From NCBI GenBank assembly GCA_034412795.1, contig DAOUMD010000068.1, positions 1-64,000 on the forward strand: a DNA stretch of 64,000 nt. Direction: 5' to 3'. The stretch is from JAUVPY01 sp034412795. Its GTDB lineage: Bacteria; Chloroflexota; Anaerolineae; 4572-78; NAK82. The notes under the pieces are model-generated. The model saw nothing but the letters and a program-made list of their open reading frames with translations. It ran no database searches and was not told the origin of the DNA. Numbering within the stretch: the stretch's first letter is position 1; every line of letters begins with the position of its first letter. Shown here piece after piece: positions 15,611 through 22,996 of the stretch. The translations under genes and the position numbers were made by a program.

Positions 15611-16912
15611 GTGACCGTCCAGCTTCAATGTGCTCGCTGTGCTGCTGTTTATCCCACCGACCAGGTTCGCTACGTGTGCGATTGCGGCGGGTTGCTTGAC
15701 GTCAGCCACGACCTGGAGGCGCTACGCCCCGAGGTGAACCGTCACCTTTTCGACGGGCGGTTGGAGGGCGCGCCCACACCTCACGTGGCACCCACCGTCA
15801 ACAGCGGCGTGTGGCGTTATCGCGAATTGATCCTGCCGGTTACGGCAGACGCCATCGTCAGCCGCCCTGAGGGGAACACGCCGCTCTACAATCATCCTCG
15901 CCTATCGAGTTGGGTTGGCCTGGATACGCTCTATCTGAAGCACGAGGGAGAGAACCCAACCGGGTCGTTCAAAGATCGGGGGATGACGGTCGGTGTCACC
16001 CAGGCGCGTTTACTCGGATCGCGGGCCGTGGCCTGCGCCAGCACAGGCAACACCAGCGCATCGTTGGCTGCCTACGCCGCCCTGGCCGGGATACCCTCTA
16101 TCGTTTTTATCCCGGCCGGTAAGATCGCCGCCGGCAAACTGGCTCAGGCATTGGCCTATGGCGCGCGTACCTTGCAGGTGGCTGGGGATTTTGACGCTGC
16201 CATGCGGTTGGTCCGCCAGGTTTGCGATGAGTTGAACGTGTATCTGCTCAACTCGCTTAACCCTTTCCGTCTTGAAGGTCAAAAAAGCATAGTGTTTGAG
16301 ATTGTGCAAGGCTTTCGCTGGGGACCGCCGGACTGGATTGTGTTGCCTGCTGGCAATTTGGGCAATACAGCCGCTTTTGGCAAGGCTCTCTACGAACTGA
16401 GCCAACTGGGGCTGATTGACCGTGTGCCACGCGTGGTTGCGGTTCAGGCAGCCGGGGCCAATCCCTTTTTCCAGAGCTTTCAGGGGGACTTTCGCGAGCG
16501 AGTCACGGTGCAGGCTGAGACGGTGGCTACTGCGATTCGCATCGGTGCTCCAGTCAGTTACGAGCGGGCTATCCGAACTATGGGTTGGACCGACGGGTTG
16601 GTTACCCAGGTCAGCGATGCCGAAATCATGGATGCCAAGGCGATGGTTGACGGGGTGGGTATCGGCTGTGAGCCTGCATCGGCGGCGGCCGTAGCCGGCA
16701 CTCGAAAGCTGGTAGCTGATGGAGTGATTGGCCCCGATCAGACGGTGGTTGCCGTGCTGACCGGCAGTTTGCTTAAGGACCCAATGGCCACCGTCGCTTA
16801 TCATACCGACGAGTGGCCGGACGCGGCCTATGCCAACCGCCCCTTGTCAGTGGCGGCCGAGATGGATGCAGTTCGCAGGGTGATTGAGGAGACACTAAAT
16901 GGTAGACGGTAG
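15611..16912 (+). CDS. thrC: Threonine synthase
   Basis: 433 residues from GTG 15611, with GAGGAGTAG 6 nt upstream. The Cys-x2-Cys...Cys-x-Cys N-terminus (CARC, CDC) is that of the long bacterial/archaeal threonine synthase type. The PLP lysine is K121 in NPTGSFKDRG, and the phosphate-binding loop is PAGNLGNTAAFGKAL. It converts O-phosphohomoserine to threonine. Together with asd downstream it forms a piece of the aspartate-family amino-acid pathway. Its last codons (GRR, stop) come from the heptad repeat GGTAGAC of the element at 16901, so the original C-terminus was likely replaced by insertion. Confidence 0.95.
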   Translation: MTVQLQCARCAAVYPTDQVRYVCDCGGLLDVSHDLEALRPEVNRHLFDGRLEGAPTPHVAPTVNSGVWRYRELILPVTADAIVSRPEGNTPLYNHPRLSSWVGLDTLYLKHEGENPTGSFKDRGMTVGVTQARLLGSRAVACASTGNTSASLAAYAALAGIPSIVFIPAGKIAAGKLAQALAYGARTLQVAGDFDAAMRLVRQVCDELNVYLLNSLNPFRLEGQKSIVFEIVQGFRWGPPDWIVLPAGNLGNTAAFGKALYELSQLGLIDRVPRVVAVQAAGANPFFQSFQGDFRERVTVQAETVATAIRIGAPVSYERAIRTMGWTDGLVTQVSDAEIMDAKAMVDGVGIGCEPASAAAVAGTRKLVADGVIGPDQTVVAVLTGSLLKDPMATVAYHTDEWPDAAYANRPLSVAAEMDAVRRVIEETLNGRR

Positions 16913-17360
16913 ACGGTAGACGGTAGACAGGGGAGAAGGGGTCGGAAGCGAGCGGTGGGGCGAATCGAAAACTTCCAAGGGTTAGAAGTGTGGCAAAGGG
17001 CACACCAACTTGTGCTTGCTGTCTACCGGGTGACAAGGGATTTCCCAAATGACGAAAGATATGGCTTGGTATCACAGATGCGGCGGGCAGCGGTATCGGT
17101 GGCGGCTAATATCGCGGAAGGTTTCAAACGGCAGGGCAAAGCCGATAAGGTCCGATTTTATAACATCAGCGAAGCGTCACTGGAAGAACTCAAGTACTAC
17201 TTCATTCTGTCGCGAGACTTAGAATATATTGCTGATGCGGAGAACCTAGCCACCGACGCTGAAATTGTTAGCCGAATGCTTTATCGGCTGATTGAAAGCG
17301 TCAGAGCCAAGTGACCCCCGGACCTACCCCCTGTCTACTGTCTACTGTTTACCGTCTACT
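16901..17360. mobile_element. Inverted heptad-repeat element carrying an S23/IVS gene
   Basis: The left end is four copies of GGTAGAC (16901-16928) followed by AGGGG. The right end, CCCCCTGTCTACTGTCTACT then GTTTACC and GTCTACT (17327-17360), is its near reverse complement over about 32 bp. The 460-bp unit contains exactly one gene (16955-17314). It lies between thrC, whose stop it supplies, and asd. No target-site duplication is obvious. That it moves is an inference. Confidence 0.6.
16955..17314 (+). CDS. Four-helix bundle protein, S23 / rRNA-intervening-sequence family
   Basis: 119 residues from GTG 16955. It opens MGRIENFQGLEVWQRAHQLV, and has RAAVSVAANIAEGFKRQ and SEASLEELKYYFILSRDL, hallmarks of the S23/IVS-encoded four-helix bundle family. 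Relatives lie in 23S rRNA intervening sequences, and the diversity-generating-retroelement accessory protein Avd shares the fold. Family members form pentameric barrels and bind nucleic acid; the function of stand-alone copies is unknown. Here it is isolated between two amino-acid biosynthesis genes inside an inverted-repeat pair, with no reverse transcriptase nearby. The ribosome-binding site (GGAAG) is weak. Confidence 0.9.
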   Translation: MGRIENFQGLEVWQRAHQLVLAVYRVTRDFPNDERYGLVSQMRRAAVSVAANIAEGFKRQGKADKVRFYNISEASLEELKYYFILSRDLEYIADAENLATDAEIVSRMLYRLIESVRAK

Positions 17361-17381
17361 AAGTATTAGTTTGGAGGAGCA

Positions 17382-18440
17382 ATGCAAGAGAAGATACGTG
17401 TGGGCGTATTAGGGGCCACCGGCGCGGTGGGCCAACGCTTTGTGGAGTTGCTGGCTGATCATCCCTGGTTTAAGCTTACCGCCTTGGCGGCCTCGGATGC
17501 CTCGGCAGGGCGACCATATGGCGATGTGTGCCGTTGGCTATTGTCATCTGATATGCCGTCAAATGTGGCTGATATGATTGTTCACGAAACATCCCCCACC
17601 ATTGATTGCGATCTGGTCTTCTCAGCGCTGCCGGGGGACTTGGCCGGAAGGGTCGAGGAGGATTTCGCTTCTGCGGGATATGGGGTATTTAGCAACGCCA
17701 GGGCTCATCGTCAGGACCCTGATGTGCCTCTTCTTATCCCTGAGGTTAACCCGGATCACCTGTCGCTCATCACCACCCAACGGACCGGACGAGGTTGGGA
17801 ACGAGGATTCATCATCACCAACCCCAATTGCTCGGCGGTGATGTTAACTATGGCGCTGGCTCCCCTCCACAATGAATTCGGACTGCGTTCGGTGCTGGTC
17901 AGTACTATGCAGGGGCTGTCTGGAGCTGGCTATCCGGGTGTGCCAGCCCTCGATGCGTTGGACAACGTGATACCCTTCATCGGTGGTGAGGAAGAGAAGC
18001 TGTCACTGGAACCGCGCAAGATGCTCGGCCAGGTTAGGGGCGAGAATGTCGAGTTTGCCAATTTTGCCATAAGCGCTCATTGCAATCGCGTACCGGCGCG
18101 AGAGGGGCATCTGGAGACGGTGTCTGTGGCGCTTGAGAACCCGGCCAAGCCTGAGGATTTCCTCAAGGCTTGGTGCGAGTGGGCTCCTTTGCCTCAACAG
18201 TTGAATCTGCCGACCGCTCCCCAGCCGCCTCTCATCGTGCGCACAGAGTCGGATCGTCCCCAGACTCGCCTGGACCGGGACGCTGGCCGCGGGATGGCCG
18301 TCACTGTTGGGCGGGTGCGCCCCTGTGATGTGCTTGACATAAAGTTTGTTGTCCTGGGGCATAATACCGTTCGTGGCGCGGCCGGGGCCTCGGTGCTTAA
18401 CGCTGAACTGATGGTTGCCCAGGGGATGATAAATACGTAG
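17382..18440 (+). CDS. asd: Aspartate-semialdehyde dehydrogenase
   Basis: 352 residues, GGAGGAGC upstream of ATG 17382. NADP-binding GVLGATGAVGQRFVELL at 8-24, the catalytic cysteine C150 in ITNPNCSAV, and H243 in NRVPAREGHLE. The segment order fits the archaeal/fungal-type enzymes that also occur in Chloroflexota. It reduces aspartyl phosphate to aspartate semialdehyde in lysine, threonine and methionine synthesis. It follows thrC, separated only by the S23 element, so the two probably formed one transcription unit. The 3' end runs into a heptad-repeat hairpin. Confidence 0.95.
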   Translation: MQEKIRVGVLGATGAVGQRFVELLADHPWFKLTALAASDASAGRPYGDVCRWLLSSDMPSNVADMIVHETSPTIDCDLVFSALPGDLAGRVEEDFASAGYGVFSNARAHRQDPDVPLLIPEVNPDHLSLITTQRTGRGWERGFIITNPNCSAVMLTMALAPLHNEFGLRSVLVSTMQGLSGAGYPGVPALDALDNVIPFIGGEEEKLSLEPRKMLGQVRGENVEFANFAISAHCNRVPAREGHLETVSVALENPAKPEDFLKAWCEWAPLPQQLNLPTAPQPPLIVRTESDRPQTRLDRDAGRGMAVTVGRVRPCDVLDIKFVVLGHNTVRGAAGASVLNAELMVAQGMINT

Positions 18441-18505
18441 GACGCAGTACGCAATACGCAGTACGCAACGCGTGAATACTACGTACTGCGTATTGCGTGT
18501 TGTGT
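18441..18505. repeat. Heptad ACGCAGT/ACGCAAT repeat with perfect hairpin
   Basis: ACGCAATACGCAGTACG (18449-18465) and CGTACTGCGTATTGCGT (18482-18498) are exact 17-bp reverse complements. Both arms are made of 7-mers. It lies between asd and the next gene and may act as a terminator-like or RNA-stabilising hairpin, though no T tract follows. Confidence 0.85.
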
Positions 18506-18539
18506 AGCGTGTGCTGATCTTTGCATGGAGGAATGACCA

Positions 18540-19643
18540 ATGTACTCAAAAGCGACTCTTGCCGATTGGCTGGGTGACCGAATTGTCTATCGCAACCTGG
18601 TGCCATGCGATCCGACACTGCCCTCACTACAAGACGTGTGGCGGGAGACTGGGTTGGAAGCTTATCGAGTCCCTCGCAAGACAGAACCAGTCTATGCGGA
18701 GGCAGTCTCACGTTTCTTGGAGGCAGCACAGGCCGCGCGTGGCGCGCCCCCATTGCGTAATCTACTATTCATCGGTGACACTCATATGAACGATGGAACT
18801 GCGGCCCGCAACTTGGCGGCTCAGTTGCCGCTGCGTGGCTTCATTGGCTCAGACCGCTCGGACGAACCTGAAGAAGTGAAGTATGATGACATATTGATGG
18901 TTGCCAATCGATGGAAACGGCTGGAGGATTTCCCGGACTGGGCACAGAGTGAGGGATTGGCCTGTGACGAGCGGGCAGCGGTGTTGATAGACATTGATAA
19001 AACCTTCGTCGGTGCGCGCGGGCGTAATGACCGGGTGATTGACGCTGCGCGGGTGGCCGCCGTCCGCCAGACCGTCGAAGAGTTGTTGGGTGGTAGCTTC
19101 GCTGAGGAGGGCTTTCGCGCGGTCTATGATGAACTGAATAAGCAGCAATATCATCATTTTACTGGCGACAATCAGGATTACCTGGCATATATCTGTCTGA
19201 TGGTGATGGGAGACGTTTTCCCCGCCGACGAGTTGTGGACCGAGCTAAACGCAGGGCGTCTGACCGGATTTACTCAGTTCGTTACGTTGTGTGATGCCCG
19301 TCGCCAGCGAATGGAGGAAGGGTTGATGCTGGCCCATCAGGAGGTAACCGTCAACGTACGTCGTGGGGACCCTACCCCGTTCAAGAGCTTCCGCTACCGT
19401 GAGTACTTCACCACCGTAGGGTGCATGGATCGTCTGCCTGACAATACGCCCGAGGCTGACTTGCTAACGGATGAGATACTTATCACCGCCGAAGTGGCCC
19501 GGGTGGCTCAACAACTGTCCGAGATGGGAGTTCTGACCTTCGGTATCTCCGACAAGCCCGATGAGGCCTCGTTGCCGCCTGAAGCGTTGGCAGAGGAAGG
19601 GGGACAACCGATCCATCGGACAGTGATGAAGGTGTTTGGCTGA
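18540..19643 (+). CDS. HAD-like protein of unknown function
   Basis: 367 residues from ATG 18540, with GGAGGAATGACC upstream. Two haloacid-dehalogenase-type motifs are visible in unusual order. LLFIGDTHMNDG at about 75-86 looks like motif IV, and AVLIDIDKTFVGARGRND at about 147-164 is a good motif I (DxDxT). A late LTFGISDKPDEASLP resembles motif II/III. If real, the Mg-binding acidic pair precedes the nucleophile, suggesting a circular permutation or duplication. Substrate unknown. It follows asd by 100 bp on the same strand and may be co-transcribed. Confidence 0.55.
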   Translation: MYSKATLADWLGDRIVYRNLVPCDPTLPSLQDVWRETGLEAYRVPRKTEPVYAEAVSRFLEAAQAARGAPPLRNLLFIGDTHMNDGTAARNLAAQLPLRGFIGSDRSDEPEEVKYDDILMVANRWKRLEDFPDWAQSEGLACDERAAVLIDIDKTFVGARGRNDRVIDAARVAAVRQTVEELLGGSFAEEGFRAVYDELNKQQYHHFTGDNQDYLAYICLMVMGDVFPADELWTELNAGRLTGFTQFVTLCDARRQRMEEGLMLAHQEVTVNVRRGDPTPFKSFRYREYFTTVGCMDRLPDNTPEADLLTDEILITAEVARVAQQLSEMGVLTFGISDKPDEASLPPEALAEEGGQPIHRTVMKVFG

Positions 19644-19756
19644 TGCAGCCCGGGTAAGTGGCGGGAATTGACCAGAACGATGGGGTCTGTGATCCCATTG
19701 GAGCGGAGAGGGGCGTGATCTTCCATCCGCTTATCCGCTCTGCATCCGCTGCCGGA

Positions 19757-19786
19757 TTGGACAAAATCGAAGAATCGGTGTAATAT
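19757..19786 (+). promoter_or_regulatory. Promoter of rpsT
   Basis: TTGGAC (19757-19762) and TAATAT (19781-19786) with an 18-nt spacer, followed by a leader ending GGAGGAG ahead of the TTG start. Confidence 0.6.
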
Positions 19787-19819
19787 TCCGCTTTGGATTC
19801 TGCGTAGGAGGAGTAGACT

Positions 19820-20092
19820 TTGGCAAACATAAAATCGGCAATGAAGCGAGCTCGCCAGAACGAGAAGCGGCGCGCAGCCAACCGCGTCTATCGTTCATCC
19901 GCTCGCACTCACATCAAAAAGGCCCGGCGTCTGATTGAGGCTGGTGACTTGGAACAAGCTGAGGTTCAAGTTGCCTCAGCCATCAGTGCATTGGATAAAG
20001 CCGCACAAAAGGGCATCATCCACAAGAACAACGCAGCACGGCGAAAGTCGCGGCTGGCCAGTCTCTTGCGAAAGGCCCAAGCTGCTCAATAG
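19820..20092 (+). CDS. rpsT: 30S ribosomal protein S20
   Basis: 90 residues, MANIKSAMKRARQNEKRRAA and the Lys/Arg-rich helical body typical of S20, which binds 16S rRNA early in 30S assembly. The start is TTG at 19820 with GGAGGAG at good spacing; rpsT of Escherichia coli also uses a TTG start, tied to its autoregulation, so the same control is plausible. It is monocistronic: its own promoter precedes it and a strong terminator follows. There is nothing unusual in length or composition. Confidence 0.97.
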   Translation: MANIKSAMKRARQNEKRRAANRVYRSSARTHIKKARRLIEAGDLEQAEVQVASAISALDKAAQKGIIHKNNAARRKSRLASLLRKAQAAQ

Positions 20093-20120
20093 AAAAGTCT
20101 CCCGGGTTCGGCTGAGTAAG

Positions 20121-20175
20121 AGAAAACAACCGGCGGTACGTCGTATGCGGCGTGTCGCCGGTTGTTTTCTTTTCC
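20121..20175 (+). terminator. Intrinsic terminator of rpsT
   Basis: AGAAAACAACCGGCG (20121-20135) and CGCCGGTTGTTTTCT (20156-20170) form a perfect 15-bp stem ending in a T-rich tail. The A-rich 5' side makes it bidirectional. Confidence 0.9.
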
Positions 20176-20195
20176 TATCCACCTTATGAGGCTGT

Positions 20196-20240
20196 TCTGG
20201 CGTAGGGCGAGCGTATACTTAACGGAAACCCTACGCCAGA
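20196..20240. repeat. 12-bp inverted repeat
   Basis: TCTGGCGTAGGG (20196-20207) and CCCTACGCCAGA (20229-20240) are exact reverse complements, 21 nt apart, in the long gap before the beta-helix gene. Confidence 0.7.
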
Positions 20241-20278
20241 TGTACTTTTACTCAATTTAGTACCCTGTCTCTATTGAT

Positions 20279-20310
20279 TTTCTAACCGTTTTCATATATT
20301 CTATGGGCGC
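20279..20310 (+). promoter_or_regulatory. CTAACC upstream motif (copy A)
   Basis: TTTCTAACCGTTTTCATATA followed by TTCTATGG. Similar words occur upstream of the two giant surface proteins (56237, 60483). It may be a promoter of a non-housekeeping type; it lies about 400 bp before the beta-helix gene. Confidence 0.4.
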
Positions 20311-20529
20311 GTCACACAAAATACGAAAGCAGCTATTTCAACGTCGAAGATAGCCCCAGTTGCACTTTGGGGCGATTGTTTTTAGGGACATCAGGGGAAC
20401 ATAGATTTGAGGTAGACTCAGATAGAGTACCGGCCATAAGCTTCAGGCAAAGTAACCGAATATCCCAAACAGGGTCAAGCTAACTGTCCACATCTCTCGC
20501 TTCAAGAGAGGGTAGTGGGTGAAAATAGT

Positions 20530-20573
20530 AAAGGCCCGTCTCCCATCCACGGATGGGGGGCGGGCCTTTTTTT
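20530..20573 (+). terminator. Leader terminator/attenuator 1
   Basis: AAGGCCCG...CGGGCCTT with an inner CCATCC/GGATGG stem and seven Ts. It is upstream of the beta-helix gene and nearly duplicated at 20627. A weaker GCCCCA/TGGGGC hairpin with a T-rich tail lies at 20353-20385. Confidence 0.75.
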
Positions 20574-20626
20574 GTTTTCGCTCCCGCCCCCGCGTAAAAG
20601 GTGAGGATGGTGGATAAAAATAGTGA

Positions 20627-20669
20627 GGGCCCGTCTCTCCATCTGCGGATAGGGGGACGGGCCTTTTTT
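20627..20669 (+). terminator. Leader terminator/attenuator 2
   Basis: GGCCCGTC...GACGGGCC followed by six Ts, 40 nt before the ATG at 20710. The words before each terminator (GGGTGAAAATAGTAAAGG and GGTGGATAAAAATAGTGAGG) also match, so the module is a tandem duplication. Confidence 0.75.
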
Positions 20670-20709
20670 GCTTTAACAATGAGACATGTAACAGAAGGAG
20701 GATAAAGCT

Positions 20710-22623
20710 ATGAGGTCGCAAGCAATCAATTTCGGATCATTACTACCATTTATTCTTTCTTCAACGCTGTGGTTGACCGCACCGGCAATTGTTGAGGCAG
20801 GATATTCCCAAGAAGACTATCCGGAGGCTTCGAGTCTGATTGGCGGCGCAGATGGATGCGATCATGTAATAAGTACAGACGTTTCTACAGCCAATGGGCG
20901 GACCAACTATTCCAGTGTCTCTCCTGGTGACACGGTTTGCATCGTGGCAGGAACCAGGAATTACCTGACCCTCAGGAATTTTGAGGGTACCCCGGAAGAA
21001 CCCATCACCTTTATAAACTACGGGGGCCAGGTGGTCATCAATGGGACGAGGAATTCCCACGGTATACTCATCCAGAACAGCCGATACTTCCATTTGACCG
21101 GGACGGGTCACGCTGGGACAGAATATGGGTTCAAAATCATCTTTTCGTATGCTGTCGGTGTACAAATTACGAACAAGAGCACCAATTTAGAGGTGGATCA
21201 TATAGAGATTTCTGGCGTACCCATCATCGGAATCATGGCCAAAACGGAAGGGGTTTGCTCAGATGGGTCGACCAATGATTTTGATTATGACGGAGATGGC
21301 TACTATGAGGGTGATTTGGATGATGTTGTGAATCAAAGCAACTTCGTGCAAAGAGAAACTGTTTTGCATCACAATTACGTCCACGATGTTGGAACTGAAG
21401 GTTTCTACGTTGGTAGTTCCTTTTATTCAAGAGAGAAGTGGGTTAGCTGCACCAGCGGGTGGGAGAAGGTATATAATCCAGTTTTGACAGGCGTATATAT
21501 TTATAACAATCGTGTCGAAGACACAGGCTGGGACGGCATTCAGGTGGGGTCGGCTATCGAGCGTTGTGGCATTCACCATAACCAAATCTACCGGGATAGC
21601 CAGGAAGTGGAGCAAGACCAAGAAAGTGGCATCATGAATAATCCCGGAAGTGTCTGCGACATTTACAATAACTTTATCAAAGATGGGGGCGGGCCGGGGA
21701 TGTATGTTCAGGGAAACGGGCAAAACAGAATCTATAACAATGTCATCGTCAACCCCGGACAAAATGGCAAAGGGTTTGATGGGATAACCATTGCTACTGG
21801 AAGCAATTCCGGCAACAGCACTTTTATTTGGGATAACACTGTTGTTAATCCTTACGATTATGGGATAAATTTCCACAACGACAGTGGATCGCAGAACAGA
21901 ATCCAAAACAACATTGTGGTTGATCCTGAAGGCAGATATGTCGGAACCGGCGGGCGCACCAATGTCATCGTTTCCGACAACCTGGGCTATCAAAATGTGT
22001 CAGAGGTTGGATTCACCGCCCCGACTGCTGATGATTATTCTATACAAGCGTATTCTCCGGCGGTTGACGCCGGGATAAACCTGAGTTCCGAGGGTATCAG
22101 CGTGGATTATCGGGACGAAAGGAGACCGCAGGGGGGGGCTTACGATATAGGTGCCTATGAGCTGGTTCCAGAAGAAGCGAATACGCCGACGCCGACTAAT
22201 ACGCCCAGTCCGACGTATACCCCGACACCGTCGCCGACCAATACGCCGACGAACACGCTTGTGCCGCTGCCTACCAACACACCAACTGCGACGCATACGC
22301 CCACGCCGGCCAATACCCCGACGCCGCTGCCCACCAACACACCAACCATAACATATACACCCACACCGACGAATACGCCGATGCCTTTGCTAACCAATAC
22401 GCCGACGCCGACTTACACGCCAACACCCTTGCCAACTAATTCACCTAGTCCAACTTTTACATCACTACCGCCGAGACATACGCCCACGCCGATGCCGCTA
22501 CCCACTGATACCCCTATGCCTCCGCCCACAAGTACCATTGAGCCTGCTTACAGGCCGACCTTACCCTCCGTCGCAGGAGATGGATCCCACATTTTCTTGC
22601 CGATTGTGAGTCGCGGACACTAG
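20710..22623 (+). CDS. Secreted right-handed beta-helix protein with Pro/Thr stalk
   Basis: 637 residues; AGAAGGAGGATAAAGCT precedes ATG 20710. Signal peptide about 1-31. Residues about 60-440 form a parallel beta-helix, with repeated Asn-rich turns such as VYIYNNRVEDTGWDGIQVGS, CDIYNNFIKDGGG and NRIYNNVIVNPGQ, as in pectate-lyase-like and polysaccharide-degrading families. A choice-of-anchor region ends the helix (VDYRDERRPQGGAYDIGAYE). A long TPTPTNTP stalk (about 492-620) follows, and the C-terminus is HIFLPIVSRGH. It is the first gene of the polysaccharide block and could bind, trim or scaffold the polymer; catalytic residues were not identified. Confidence 0.8.
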   Translation: MRSQAINFGSLLPFILSSTLWLTAPAIVEAGYSQEDYPEASSLIGGADGCDHVISTDVSTANGRTNYSSVSPGDTVCIVAGTRNYLTLRNFEGTPEEPITFINYGGQVVINGTRNSHGILIQNSRYFHLTGTGHAGTEYGFKIIFSYAVGVQITNKSTNLEVDHIEISGVPIIGIMAKTEGVCSDGSTNDFDYDGDGYYEGDLDDVVNQSNFVQRETVLHHNYVHDVGTEGFYVGSSFYSREKWVSCTSGWEKVYNPVLTGVYIYNNRVEDTGWDGIQVGSAIERCGIHHNQIYRDSQEVEQDQESGIMNNPGSVCDIYNNFIKDGGGPGMYVQGNGQNRIYNNVIVNPGQNGKGFDGITIATGSNSGNSTFIWDNTVVNPYDYGINFHNDSGSQNRIQNNIVVDPEGRYVGTGGRTNVIVSDNLGYQNVSEVGFTAPTADDYSIQAYSPAVDAGINLSSEGISVDYRDERRPQGGAYDIGAYELVPEEANTPTPTNTPSPTYTPTPSPTNTPTNTLVPLPTNTPTATHTPTPANTPTPLPTNTPTITYTPTPTNTPMPLLTNTPTPTYTPTPLPTNSPSPTFTSLPPRHTPTPMPLPTDTPMPPPTSTIEPAYRPTLPSVAGDGSHIFLPIVSRGH

Positions 22624-22996
22624 TCCTCTTGTAGAGGTAACATCGATACTCATCTTATCTTGCCCCTCTCTTGAATTTCGGGAGAGGGGCAACATCGATT
22701 TATCGGAGTGAGCCTGAAGGAGTATTCCGAAGCTTCGGCCGGTCAAGGGGTAGCTGCTTCGTTTCCTAATCTTGTTTTATGAGTTGGCAATATTGCGATT
22801 TTCTGCCAGCTTATGAACACTGGGCACTCTAACTTTTTTCTAATTAATTTCTTAGTAGCTTCTAAGTCTAAGCAATTATTATTTGGGCAGTGCCAGGACA
22901 GGAATTGACCGGCTGAAGTCGCCCATTCCTGCGCTGTGTGGCAATTGGCAGCCGGATCAATACCTGGAGTGGGACTCCAGAGGAAAGGGTAAGGTT
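22624..22996. other. Intergenic region before the Wzz-GGDEF gene
   Basis: 373 bp without a supported gene; an open frame from 22883 into the next gene lacks family similarity. It contains the hairpin at 22660-22692 flanked by AACATCGAT direct repeats (22639-22647, 22691-22699), and a CTAAC-containing AT-rich stretch near 22830 that may be promoter material. Confidence 0.5.
22660..22692 (+). terminator. Hairpin after the beta-helix gene
   Basis: TTGCCCCTCTC and GAGAGGGGCAA pair exactly over 11 bp, about 35 nt past the stop. No T run follows, so termination is likely but not certain. Confidence 0.5.

Noticed and set aside
16010..16804. Long minus-strand open frame opposite thrC
   Set aside because: It is a shadow of the threonine synthase gene: codon-phase mirror, no ribosome-binding site and no recognisable domains.
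16955..17314. Diversity-generating retroelement via the Avd-like fold
   Set aside because: No reverse transcriptase or template/variable repeat pair is present in the window.
1834..18505. Possible CRISPR arrays from the heptad/octad repeats
   Set aside because: Units are 7-8 bp with no spacers and no cas genes nearby.
20430..20490. c-di-GMP riboswitch candidate (AGGCAAAG...GGGTCAAGC)
   Set aside because: The GGCAAAC/GGGACGCAAAGC core and pairing are not matched.
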